Origin: Streptomyces griseus
GTDB lineage: Bacteria; Actinomycetota; Actinomycetes; Streptomycetales; Streptomycetaceae
Reading direction: 5' to 3'
DNA length: 38,873 nucleotides
Assembly (NCBI RefSeq): GCF_001715295.1
Contig: NZ_MDKB01000001.1
Location: forward strand, 1,325,825 to 1,364,697
Notes under the pieces: generated by a model
The model's database searches: none
Seen by the model: the letters and a program-made list of their open reading frames with translations, nothing else
What the model was told of the DNA's origin: nothing
Translations under genes and position numbers: made by a program
Shown here: positions 26,021 through 35,100 of the stretch, piece by piece
How the letters are laid out: each line of letters begins with the position of its first letter
Position numbering within the stretch: position 1 is the stretch's first letter

Positions 26021-27466
26021 ATGACTGATGCCAATACCGAACAGAGCACCGAGTACGACGTCGTGGTCATCGGTGCGGGGCCCGTGGGCGAGAACGTCGC
26101 GGACCGGGCCAGGGCCGCCGGACTGAGCACCGCCGTGGTGGAGTCCGAACTCGTCGGCGGCGAGTGCTCGTACTGGGCCTGCATGCCCAGCAAGGCGCTG
26201 CTGCGTCCGGTGGTCGCCCGCGCCGACGCGCGCCGCGTCCCGGGGCTGAGCGGGGCGGTCCGGGGACCGCTCGACGCGGACGCGGTCCTCGCCCACCGCG
26301 ACGAGGAGGCCGCCCACTGGAAGGACGACGGCCAGGTCGCCTGGCTGGACGGCATCGGTGCCGACGTCTACCGGGGCAAGGGGCGGCTGACGGGCGTCCG
26401 GCGGGTCTCCGTGACCGCTCGGGACGGATCCCGGCAGCACCTCACCGCGCGGCACGCCGTCGCCGTCTGCACGGGCAGCCGGGCCGTCGTCCCCGCCGTT
26501 CCCGGCGCCGCCGACGTCCACCCGTGGACCAGCCGTGAGGCGACCAGCGCCAAGGAGGTACCCGGCCGCCTGGTCGTCGTCGGCGGGGGAGTGGTGGGCG
26601 TCGAGATGGCCACCGTCTGGCAGGGCCTCGGCGCCCAGGTGACGATGCTCGTCCGCGGCGGGCGGCTGCTCCCCAAGATGGAGCCCTTCGCCGGCGAACT
26701 GGTCGCAGAGGCGCTCACCGAGGCCGGCGCCCGCATCCTCACGGGCGTGTCGGCCACCGCCGTGCGCCGGGCCGGCCACGACGGCCCCGTCACCGTCGAA
26801 CTCGACAACGGGGAGCGTCTGGAGACCGACGAGATCCTCTTCGCCACCGGGCGGGCCCCGCGTACCGACGACCTCGGCCTCGACACCGTGGGCCTGAAGC
26901 CCGGGTCGTGGCTCGCCGTCGACGAGAGCTGTCTCGTCGAGGGCAGCGACTGGCTCTACGCCGTCGGCGACGTCAACCACCGTGCGCTCCTGACCCACCA
27001 GGGCAAGTACCAGGCACGGATCGCCGGATCGGCGATCGCGGCCCGCGCCCAGGGCACACCGCTCCCGGACACCGGCCGCTGGGGCGCCCACGCCGCCACC
27101 GCCGACCACGCGGCCGTACCCCAGGTCGTCTTCACCGACCCGGAGGCCGCCTCGGTCGGTCTGACCCTCGCGGAGGCGGAGGCGGCGGGCCACCGGGTAC
27201 GGGCCGTCGACTACGACCTGGCGTCCGTCGCCGGCTCCGGCCTCTACGCGCGGGGGTACAAGGGACGCGCCCGGATGGTCGTCGACCTGGACCGAGAGAT
27301 CCTGCTCGGTGTCACCTTCGTCGGCCCGGGCATCGGGGAACTGCTGCACTCCGCGACGATCGCGGTCGCGGGCGAGGTCCCCGTCGAGCGGCTCTGGCAC
27401 GCGGTTCCCGCGTACCCGACGATCAGCGAGGTCTGGCTGCGGCTGCTGGAGACGTACCGGGGCTGA
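26021..27466 (+). CDS. Pyridine nucleotide-disulfide oxidoreductase (MerA/LPD-like), FAD-dependent
   Basis: 481 aa. An N-terminal FAD Rossmann motif (DVVVIGAGPVGENVADRA), redox-active disulfide GGECSYWACMPSK (Cys49, Cys54), NAD(P)-binding VVVGGGVVGVEMATVW, FAD motif LYAVGDVNHRALLTHQGKYQ and a C-terminal dimerisation domain are present. In dihydrolipoamide and glutathione reductases the C-terminus has a catalytic His in H-P-T-x-x-E; here it reads AYPTISE, with Tyr in that place, as in MerA-like members. The physiological substrate is therefore unclear. It is divergent from thioredoxin and 225 bp upstream of selA on the same strand, which hints at thiol or selenium redox, but only by position. 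Start from ATG 26021, probably leaderless. Confidence 0.87.
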   Translation: MTDANTEQSTEYDVVVIGAGPVGENVADRARAAGLSTAVVESELVGGECSYWACMPSKALLRPVVARADARRVPGLSGAVRGPLDADAVLAHRDEEAAHWKDDGQVAWLDGIGADVYRGKGRLTGVRRVSVTARDGSRQHLTARHAVAVCTGSRAVVPAVPGAADVHPWTSREATSAKEVPGRLVVVGGGVVGVEMATVWQGLGAQVTMLVRGGRLLPKMEPFAGELVAEALTEAGARILTGVSATAVRRAGHDGPVTVELDNGERLETDEILFATGRAPRTDDLGLDTVGLKPGSWLAVDESCLVEGSDWLYAVGDVNHRALLTHQGKYQARIAGSAIAARAQGTPLPDTGRWGAHAATADHAAVPQVVFTDPEAASVGLTLAEAEAAGHRVRAVDYDLASVAGSGLYARGYKGRARMVVDLDREILLGVTFVGPGIGELLHSATIAVAGEVPVERLWHAVPAYPTISEVWLRLLETYRG

Positions 27467-27525
27467 AGCACCCCCGGACGGGGCGTGCGGGACCGGGCCG
27501 GAACGGCGCGCCGACGGCCGTGGGC

Positions 27526-27554
27526 CCGGGCCGGGACCGCTCCCAGCGGCCCGG
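27526..27554 (+). terminator. Possible terminator after the flavoprotein gene
   Basis: CCGGGCC (27526-27532) and GGCCCGG (27548-27554) are perfect 7-bp arms around a 15-nt loop, 60 bp past the stop codon. It would separate the flavoprotein from selA. Confidence 0.4.
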
Positions 27555-27630
27555 TGCACCCCCGGCCGCGCGGAACAGGAGGGACCGCCCGCCGCCGTCC
27601 CGGCGTGTCCCGGCACGGGACGGGTGCGGG

Positions 27631-27672
27631 GGGAGACGATGGACGTCTCCCGGGCACCCAGGCGCCGGGTGC
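27631..27672 (+). promoter_or_regulatory. Two hairpins in the selA leader
   Basis: GGGAGACG (27631-27638) and CGTCTCCC (27644-27651) form a perfect 8-bp stem around ATGGA. GCACCC (27654-27659) and GGGTGC (27667-27672) form a second one. They end 20 bp before the selA GTG. They could be an operator or a leader structure. Confidence 0.4.
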
Positions 27673-27691
27673 GGGGCGGATGGAGGCGTGC

Positions 27692-29089
27692 GTGAGCCAG
27701 CGGGTGGCGGCCGAGCGGAGCCGGAAGAGGAACCGGGCGGTCGTGCCCGCCGCCCCGGCGACGGGCCCGACGGGCGGTGGGGAGCAGGGAGCGGCACCGG
27801 ACGGTCGGCGCCGTGTCCCCCGCACGGACGTGGTCCTGCGCGATCCCCGCCTGACGGAGGCGGCCGGTCGGCTGGGACACGATGTGGTGAAGGCGGCGGT
27901 CCGCCGGGCCCAGGAGCGCTCGCGCGAGGGCTCCCTGGCGCCCGCCGCAGTGGCCGACGCGGCGGTCGCCCTGCTGCCGCGCACGGCGAGCGGGCTGCGT
28001 CCGGTGCTCAACGCCACCGGCGTCGTACTGCACACCAACCTCGGGCGGGCCCCGCTGTCGGCGGCTGCCCGGCAGGCGGTGCGGGACGCGGCGGGGCCCA
28101 CCGACGTCGAACTGGACCTGGAGACCGGGGTACGGGCCCGCCGGGGCCGCACCGCCCTGGCCGCGCTCCGTGAGCGGGTGCCGTCCGCGGCCGCCGCGCA
28201 CATCGTCAACAACGGCGCCGCCGCACTCGCTCTGGTGGCCACCGCCCTCGCCGCCGGCCGCGACATCGTCATCAGCCGGGGGGAGATGGTCGAGATCGGG
28301 GACGGTTTCCGCCTGCCGGACCTGCTGGTGTCCACCGGGGCCCGACTGCGCGAAGTGGGTACCACCAACCGCACCACCGTCGCGGACTACGCCGAGGCGA
28401 TCGGTCCGCAGACTGCGTTCGTCCTGAAGGTGCACCCCGGCAACTTCCTCGTCACCGGCTTCACCAGCGCCGCGGACGTCGGCGGACTGGCGTCGCTGGG
28501 CGTCCCGGTCGTCGTGGACATCGGCTCCGGACTGCTGGCCCCTCACCCGCTGCTGCCCCGGGAACCCGATGCCGGGAGCCAGCTCACCGCGGGGGCGTCA
28601 CTCGTCACCGCGAGCGGCGACAAACTGCTGGGCGGACCGCAGTGCGGACTGCTCCTGGGCACCGAGGACCTGATCCGTACCGTGTCGCGCCACCCGCTGG
28701 CCCGGGCCCTGCGGGTCGACAAGCTGACCCTGGCCGCACTGGAGGCGACACTGCGCGGGCCGGGGACCCCGACCGGGGCGGCCCTGACCGCCGACCCGGC
28801 GCTCCTGACCCACCGTGCCGAACGGCTGGCCGCCGCGCTGGCCCCCGAGTGCCCCGACGTCCTGGCCGTCGGGAGCGCCGCGACGGTGGGCGGCGGCGCC
28901 GCACCCGGAGTGCCCCTGCCCAGCGCCGCACTCTCACTGCCCGAGCGGTACGCCGCCGCCCTGCGCACCGGTCCGGTACCGGTGGTCGGACGCATCGAGG
29001 CGGGGCGGTGCCTGCTCGACCTGCGAGCGGTGCCGGCCGAGGACGACGAGCGGCTGGCCGCGGCCGTACGAGCGGTCACGGAGAGGTAG
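27692..29089 (+). CDS. selA: L-seryl-tRNA(Sec) selenium transferase SelA
   Basis: 465 aa, PLP enzyme that converts Ser-tRNA(Sec) to Sec-tRNA(Sec) using selenophosphate. Motifs: LRPVLNATGVVLHTNLGRAP, AAHIVNNGAAALALVATALA, EIGDGFRLPDLL, VGTTNRTTVADYAEAI and the PLP lysine in SGDKLLGGPQCG (Lys311, equivalent to E. coli Lys295 from memory). The GTG at 27692 is chosen because GGAGG lies 5 nt upstream; the ATG at 27680 is also in frame. The N-terminal 45 residues are Arg/Ala/Gly-rich and look disordered. Followed after 5 nt by selB. Confidence 0.95.
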   Translation: MSQRVAAERSRKRNRAVVPAAPATGPTGGGEQGAAPDGRRRVPRTDVVLRDPRLTEAAGRLGHDVVKAAVRRAQERSREGSLAPAAVADAAVALLPRTASGLRPVLNATGVVLHTNLGRAPLSAAARQAVRDAAGPTDVELDLETGVRARRGRTALAALRERVPSAAAAHIVNNGAAALALVATALAAGRDIVISRGEMVEIGDGFRLPDLLVSTGARLREVGTTNRTTVADYAEAIGPQTAFVLKVHPGNFLVTGFTSAADVGGLASLGVPVVVDIGSGLLAPHPLLPREPDAGSQLTAGASLVTASGDKLLGGPQCGLLLGTEDLIRTVSRHPLARALRVDKLTLAALEATLRGPGTPTGAALTADPALLTHRAERLAAALAPECPDVLAVGSAATVGGGAAPGVPLPSAALSLPERYAAALRTGPVPVVGRIEAGRCLLDLRAVPAEDDERLAAAVRAVTER

Positions 29090-29094
29090 GCCCC

Positions 29095-30879
29095 ATGCGG
29101 GTACTGGCGACGGCCGGCCATGTCGATCACGGAAAGTCCTCGCTGGTGCGCAGGCTGACCGGCATGGAGCCGGACCGGTTCGAGGAGGAACGCCGACGAG
29201 GACTGACCCTGGATCTCGGGTTCGTGTGGACCCGGCCGGAGCCGGAGGACACCGGCCGGGAGCGCCTCGCCTTCGTGGACGTGCCCGGGCACGAGCGGTT
29301 CGTCGCCACCATGCTGGCCGGGGTGGGCCCCGTACCCGCCGTGCTGTTCGTGGTGGCGGCCGACCAGGGCTGGCAGCCCCAGTCGCAGGAGCACCTGGAG
29401 ATCGTGCACGCCCTCGGGGTACGCCACGGCGTGCTCGCCGTGACCCGCAGCGATCTGGCCGACCCCGGGCCTGTGCGGGCGGACGCCCTGGAGCGGATCG
29501 CCGCGACGTCCCTCGGTGCGGTCCCGTCCGCCGCGGTGAGCGTCGTGACCGACGAGGGGATCGGTGAACTCCGAGCGGAACTCCACCGGTCGGCCGCGTC
29601 GCTGCCCACCCCCGACGCCGCCGCGGACGTGCGGCTGTGGCTGGACCGCGCCTTCACCGTGCGCGGTCACGGGACGGTCGTGACGGGAACCCTGGGCGCC
29701 GGCACCCTGCGGGTCGGTGACCGTCTGACGACGGGGGACGGTACCACCGGGGTGAGGATCCGCGGACTGCAGTGCCTGAACGAGAGCCGGGAGGAGGTCC
29801 GCGGCGTCGCACGGGTCGCGGTCAACGTCCACGGTGCCCCGGAGGGAGCGCTGGGCCGGGGACAGGTGCTTCTGACCCCCGGCCGCTGGCTGCTCGCGGC
29901 CACGGCCGACGTGCGGGTCGCCGGCACGCCGGCCGGGGAGCTGCCCCGGTGCCAGACGCTGCACGTCGGCACGGCCGCGGTGCCCGTCACCGTGCGGCCG
30001 CTGGGCGAGGACACCGTCAGGCTGACGTCGGCCCGCCCACTGCCCCTGCGGGTCGGGGACCGGGCCGTGCTGCGGGAACCGGGCGGACGCCGTGTGCCCT
30101 GCGGGGTGACCGTGCTCGACGTGCGGGCGCCCCGGCTGACACGTCGGGGGGCGGCCCGCGCCCGGGCCGCCGAACTGGCGGACGTGACCGGCCGTCCGGA
30201 CGGCACGGCCGAGTTGCGGCGGCGTGGGATCGTCCGGCGGCCGGAACTGGAGGCCATGGGCGTACCGGCTCCCGTACCGCCCGTCGTCGGGGACTGGCTG
30301 GCCGATCCGGCTCACTGGGCGGCGCTGCGGGAGCGGTTGACCGCCGAGGTGGAGCGGCACGCGGCCAGCCATCCCCTCGACCCCGGACTGCCAGCGGAGG
30401 CGGCCCGGCGCCTGCTCGGTCTGCCCGACCGGGCCCTGGTCGACGGGCTCGCCGGGAGCCCGGGTGCGAGGGAACTGCGCTCGGCCCAGGGGCGGTTGTA
30501 TCTTCCCGACCGCAGGGAACCGGGTCTTCCGCCGGCTGCCCTGGCCGCTGTCGAGGCCGTGCGGCAGGAGCTCGGGCAGGCACCGTTCCGCGCCCCGGAC
30601 GCCCACCGCCTGTCCGGACTCGGGCTGACCCGCCGGGTACTGGCGGCCGCCGTCGAGGCCGGCCTGCTGCTGAGGGTCGGCGACGGCATCGTTCTGCTGC
30701 CGGGAGCGGACGCCCGGGCGGCGGACGTCCTGCGGGACATGCCCCAGCCGTTCACGCTCAGCGAGGCCCGGCAGGCGCTGGACACCACGCGCCGGGTGGC
30801 CGTACCCCTGCTGGAGTTCCTGGACACCCGCGGAGTCACCGAGCGGGTGGACGAGCGGCGACGGCGCTGCCGGGGGTGA
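29095..30879 (+). CDS. selB: Selenocysteine-specific elongation factor SelB
   Basis: 594 aa. GTPase domain: G1 AGHVDHGKSS, switch I RRRGLTLDLGF, G3 DVPGHERF, G4-like VTRSDLAD. Domains II and III follow (VRGHGTVVTGTLGAGTLRVGD). A C-terminal region of winged helices (about residues 400-594) should bind the SECIS RNA. SelB delivers Sec-tRNA(Sec) to the ribosome at a UGA followed by a SECIS. ATG 29095 lies 5 bp after the selA stop with GAGAGG upstream, so selAB is one operon. The gene is convergent with selC, 9 bp away. Confidence 0.95.
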   Translation: MRVLATAGHVDHGKSSLVRRLTGMEPDRFEEERRRGLTLDLGFVWTRPEPEDTGRERLAFVDVPGHERFVATMLAGVGPVPAVLFVVAADQGWQPQSQEHLEIVHALGVRHGVLAVTRSDLADPGPVRADALERIAATSLGAVPSAAVSVVTDEGIGELRAELHRSAASLPTPDAAADVRLWLDRAFTVRGHGTVVTGTLGAGTLRVGDRLTTGDGTTGVRIRGLQCLNESREEVRGVARVAVNVHGAPEGALGRGQVLLTPGRWLLAATADVRVAGTPAGELPRCQTLHVGTAAVPVTVRPLGEDTVRLTSARPLPLRVGDRAVLREPGGRRVPCGVTVLDVRAPRLTRRGAARARAAELADVTGRPDGTAELRRRGIVRRPELEAMGVPAPVPPVVGDWLADPAHWAALRERLTAEVERHAASHPLDPGLPAEAARRLLGLPDRALVDGLAGSPGARELRSAQGRLYLPDRREPGLPPAALAAVEAVRQELGQAPFRAPDAHRLSGLGLTRRVLAAAVEAGLLLRVGDGIVLLPGADARAADVLRDMPQPFTLSEARQALDTTRRVAVPLLEFLDTRGVTERVDERRRRCRG

Positions 30880-30888
30880 CCGGAACAG

Positions 30889-30981
30889 CGGAGGCGGACG
30901 GGAATCGAACCCGCCTGCCCGAGATCCTCGGGCACCTCGGTTTTGAAGACCGGGAGGGCCACCAGGCACCCACACGCCTCC
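30889..30981 (-). tRNA. selC: tRNA-Sec (anticodon TCA), selC
   Basis: 93 nt to the discriminator, read on the minus strand. The 5' acceptor GGAGGCG pairs with CGCCTCC; G73 follows and CCA is not encoded. The anticodon loop is CTTCAAA with anticodon TCA (UCA, reads UGA). The long variable arm TGCCCGAG-GAT-CTCGGGCA forms a perfect 8-bp stem, and the T arm is GCGGG-TTCGATT-CCCGT. Oversized acceptor plus T helix and long variable arm are hallmarks of tRNA-Sec. Two imperfections: an apparent T.C opposition at the eighth acceptor pair and a C.A mismatch at the outer end of the anticodon stem. Confidence 0.95.
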
Positions 30982-30992
30982 ATCGCCCGCCC

Positions 30993-30998
30993 AGGTTA
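30993..30998 (-). promoter_or_regulatory. -10 box of selC
   Basis: TAACCT on the minus strand, 12-17 nt before the tRNA 5' end, consistent with an own promoter for selC in the selC-selD intergenic region. No clear -35 is seen. Confidence 0.45.
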
Positions 30999-31135
30999 GC
31001 GGAGGGCCACCGACGCACCGGGTACAGGCTCGCCGTCGCGGCGGGACACCCGCGTGTGCCGCCCACCCGTCCGGCGGCAGCACCCGAGCGCCCCGTCGCA
31101 CCTCACCGTCATCCCTCGACCCAGGAGAACCGGAC

Positions 31136-32161
31136 ATGACCTCACCCGGCGGAACCCGCGTACGGCTCACCCAGTTCGCCCACGGTGGCGGCTGCGCCTG
31201 CAAGATCCCGCCCGGCGAGCTGGAGGACGTGCTCGGCGGCCTGACCGCTTCCACGCCGGCCGCGAGTGGCACTCGGCTCCTGGTCGGGCTGGCCACCGGA
31301 GACGACGCGGCCGTCGTCGCCCTGCCCGCCCGGGACGGCCTGCCGGGGCAGGCGGTGATCTCCACCGCCGACTTCTTCACCCCCGTCGTCGACGACCCGT
31401 ACGACTGGGGCCGCATCGCCGCGGCCAACGCCCTGTCCGACGTCTACGCGATGGGAGGCCGTCCGATCCTCGCCGTCAACCTGCTGGCGTGGCCTCGCGA
31501 CGTCCTGCCCATGGACCTCGCGCGGGAAGTGCTGCGGGGTGGGCTGGACATCGCCGCGGAGGCGCACTGTCCGGTGGGCGGCGGGCACAGCGTGGACGAC
31601 CCGGAACCCAAGTACGGGATGGCCGTCACCGGCCTCGCCGACCCGGACCGGCTGCTGCGCAACGACGCGGGCCGGCCGGGCACCCCGCTGTCCCTCACCA
31701 AGCCTCTCGGGCTCGGTGTGCTCAACAACCGGCACAAGGCCACCGGCGATCGTTTCGAGCAGGCCGTGGCCACCATGGTCGCCCTCAACCGGGACGCGTC
31801 GGCCGCGGCCCTGGCGGCCGGGGCGGCCTGTGCCACCGACGTCACCGGCTTCGGCTTCCTCGGCCATCTGCACAAGCTGGCCCGCGCCTCGGGCGTCACG
31901 GCCGTGGTCGACACCGCGGCCGTGCCCTACCTCGACGGGGCACGGGAGGCGGTGCGCGACGGATACGTCAGCGGAGGTACCCGGCGCAACCTCGAGTGGG
32001 TGGGGCCGTTCACCGACTTCGGGCGCACGGACACCGGTACCCGGCTCCTCCTGGCCGACGCCCAGACCTCCGGTGGCCTGCTGGTGGCGGGGGAGGTGCC
32101 CGGAGCGCCGGTGGTCGGCGAACTGGTGCCGCGTGGCCCGCGTTCCGTCGTCCTGCGCTGA
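31136..32161 (+). CDS. selD: Selenide, water dikinase SelD (selenophosphate synthetase)
   Basis: 341 aa. It makes selenophosphate from selenide and ATP, the Se donor for SelA. The N-terminal active-site segment is HGGGCACKIPPGEL, with Cys20 and Lys23 at the catalytic positions (Cys17/Lys20 in E. coli). SelD is therefore a Cys form, not itself a selenoprotein. Other motifs: GDDAAVVAL, STADFFTPVVDDPYDWGRIA, NALSDVYAMGG, GGGHSVDDPEPKYG, LTKPLGLGVL, TDVTGFGFLGHL and DAQTSGGLLVAG. The ATG has GGAG at a good distance. Transcribed away from selC and convergent with fdhA, 16 bp apart. Confidence 0.95.
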   Translation: MTSPGGTRVRLTQFAHGGGCACKIPPGELEDVLGGLTASTPAASGTRLLVGLATGDDAAVVALPARDGLPGQAVISTADFFTPVVDDPYDWGRIAAANALSDVYAMGGRPILAVNLLAWPRDVLPMDLAREVLRGGLDIAAEAHCPVGGGHSVDDPEPKYGMAVTGLADPDRLLRNDAGRPGTPLSLTKPLGLGVLNNRHKATGDRFEQAVATMVALNRDASAAALAAGAACATDVTGFGFLGHLHKLARASGVTAVVDTAAVPYLDGAREAVRDGYVSGGTRRNLEWVGPFTDFGRTDTGTRLLLADAQTSGGLLVAGEVPGAPVVGELVPRGPRSVVLR

Positions 32162-32177
32162 GGCCTTTCCGGTCCGC

Positions 32178-35100
32178 TCAGAGTTCGGTGCCGGTCCGCT
32201 CGTCGATGCCCGCCCGCGCCCGGTAGGCCCGTACCAGCTCCAGGGCCGCCGGTCCCCGCGGGCGGCGCCCCGGCCGGATGTCGACGGCGAAGGCCTTCGT
32301 CTCCTGGATGTGTGTGTTCGGGTCGAGTGACATGTGCACCAGTTCGTTGGCGGCGTCGCCGGTCGTGCAGCCGTTCGGCCCCCAGTGGTACGGCATCCCG
32401 ACCTGGTGCAGCGTGCGGCCCTGCACGGTGAGAGGCGCCATCCGGTCGGTGACCAGGACCCGGGCCTCGATCACCCCGCGCGCGCTCACGACCGTCGCCC
32501 AGCCGGTGTGCTCCAGTCCGCGTTCGGCCGCGAGGCCGGGGGAGACCTCGCAGAAGAACTCGGGCTGCAACTCGGCCAGATAGGGCTGCCAGCGGGACAT
32601 GCCCCCTGCGGTGTGGTGCTCGGTGATGCGGTAGGTCGTGGCGACGTACGGGAAGACCTCCGACCCGGGCTCCTCGCCGCTGGGCTGATAGCGGTTGTCG
32701 GGATGCGGGGGCAGGAGGTGCCGCACGGGATTGCGCTGCTGCCCGTACAGGAGGTTCGGGAACGGTGAGTCCTGCGGCTCGTAGTGGGTCGGCAACGGGC
32801 CGTCCGTGAGCCCGGACGGCACGTACAGCCATGCCTTGCCGTCCGCCTGCATGATGAAGGGGTCGATGCCCGAAAGCCCCTCCGGGCCCTTCGCCCCGGG
32901 TGGCGGCCGGTGACCGGGAGACCGGTCGGCCTCGAAGTCCGGGACGTCGTGGCCACGCCAGGAGCCCTCGTCCTCGTCCCACCACACGAGCGCCTTGCGT
33001 TCGCTCCACGGCCTGCCCTGCGGATCGGCCGAGGCCCGGTTGTACAGGATGCGGCGGTTGGCGGGCCAGGCCCAGCCCCATTCGGCGGCCACCCAGTCCT
33101 GTTCCTGGCCCGGTGTGCGGCGGGCCGCCTGGTTGACGCCGTCGGCGTGGACCCCGCAGTAGATCCAGCAGCCGCAGGCGGTGGAACCGTCGTCCTCGAG
33201 CTGCTGGTACGAACTCAGCGGAACGCCGTCGGCGTCGTGCCCGTTGATCTCGGCCAGGACCGCCCCGGCGTCGGGCTCGGCGTGTTCGCCCCGGGTCGGG
33301 TACTCCCACGTCAGGTCGAGGAGCGGCCGGTCCATGGGATCGGTCGACCGGGCCAGCTTCTCCCGGACGAGCCGCCCGAGGTGGTAGGTGAACCACAGGT
33401 CGCTGCGCGCCTCACCGGGAGGTTCCACGGCCTGATGATGCCATTGCAGGAGTCGCTGGGTGTTGGTGAAGCTGCCTTCCTTCTCGGTGTGCGCGGCGGC
33501 GGGAAGGAAGAAGACCTCGGTGCCGATGTCCTCCGTCCGCATTTCGCCGGTCTCGATCTCGGGGCCGTCCTTCCACCACGTGGCCGACTCGATCAGGGAG
33601 AAGTCCCGGACGACGAGCCAGTCCAGGGCTGCCATCCCCAGCCGTTGCATCTTGGCGTCGGCGGAACCGACCGCGGGGTTCTCCCCCACGAGGAAGTAGC
33701 CCTTGCAGGTGCCCTCCAGCTGGGCCATGACCGTCTCGTACGTGGAGTGCGAACCGGTGAGCCGCGGCAGGTAGTCGAAGCAGAAGTCGTTCTCCGCAAC
33801 GGCCGCGTCGCCCCAGTACGCCTTGAGGAGGCTGACGAGGTAGGAGCGCATGTTCCCCCAGTAGCCCTTGCGCGTGGCCTCGGCCCGGACGAACGCGTCG
33901 AGGTCCTGCCGCTGGTGGGCGTGCGGCATGGGGATGTATCCGGGGAGCAGGTTGAACAGGGTGGGGATGTCCGTGGACCCCTGGATGGAGGCGTGTCCGC
34001 GCAACGCGAGGATTCCGCCGCCCGGCCGGCCGATGTTTCCGAGCAGGGTCTGCAGGACGGAGGCGGCGCGGATGTACTGCACGCCGACGGTGTGCTGGGT
34101 CCAGCCGACCGCGTAGGCGAACGCGGTCGTGCGCTCGCGCCCGGAATTCTGCGTGACCAGATCGCACACCTGGCGGAAGAGGTCCCGCGGTACACCGCAG
34201 GCCTCCTCGACGACCTCCGGGGTGTAGCGGGCGTAGTGGCGCTTGAGCACCTGGAAGACGCACCGGGGATGGGAGAGCGTCTCGTCCCGTTCCGCCTCGC
34301 CCTCCCCGAGGTCGGCACCGCCCGAGCCGTGCGACTCCCCGCGCGCGGCCTCCGTCACCGAGCTGCCGCCGGTGCGCTTCGGGTACTCCTGGTCCCGTTC
34401 GCCCGATGCCGCCTGCATCTCCGTGCCCTGGTACTGCCAGCTGCCGTTGTCGTAGCTGCGGCTCTCCGGATCGAGACCGGAGAAGACACCGTCGAGGTCC
34501 TCGGTGTCGCGGAAGTCCTCCCGCAGGACGACCGGCCCGTTGGTGTAACTGACGACGTAGTCACGGAAGTAGCCGTCCGTCTGCAGGACGTGGTTGATGA
34601 TCCCGCCGAGGAAGACGATGTCGGATCCCGCGCGCAGCGGCACGTGCACGTCGGCCAGCGCGCTGGTGCGGGTGAACCGCGGGTCGACGTGGATCACCTT
34701 CGCGCCGCGTGCCTTGGCCTCCATCACCCACTGGAACCCGACGGGATGGCACTCCGCCATGTTCGAGCCCTGGATGACGATGCAGTCGGAGTTCTGCAGG
34801 TCCTGCTGGAAGGTGGTCGCGCCGCCGCGGCCGAACGAGGTTCCCAGACCGGGAACGGTGGAGGAGTGTCAAACACGCGCCTGGTTCTCGATCTGAACCG
34901 CCCCCATGGCGGTGAACAACTTCTTGATCAGGTAGTTCTCCTCGTTGTCGAGCGTCGCCCCGCCCAGACTCGCGACACCCAGCGTGCGCCGGGTACGGGC
35001 GCCGTCGACCTCCCACTGCCAGCCCGCCCGGCGAGCCTCGATCACCCGGTCGGCGATCATGTCCATGGCCGAATCCAGGTCCAGCCGTTCCCACTCGGTG

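Noticed and set aside
19670..32161. Selenoneine pathway suggested by EgtB plus SelD in the same window
   Set aside because: The selenoneine cluster needs a SenB-type selenosugar synthase and a SenA-type EgtB homologue linked to SenC. Here EgtB is in a complete egtABCD operon, SelD sits with selAB/fdh, and no SenB is present.
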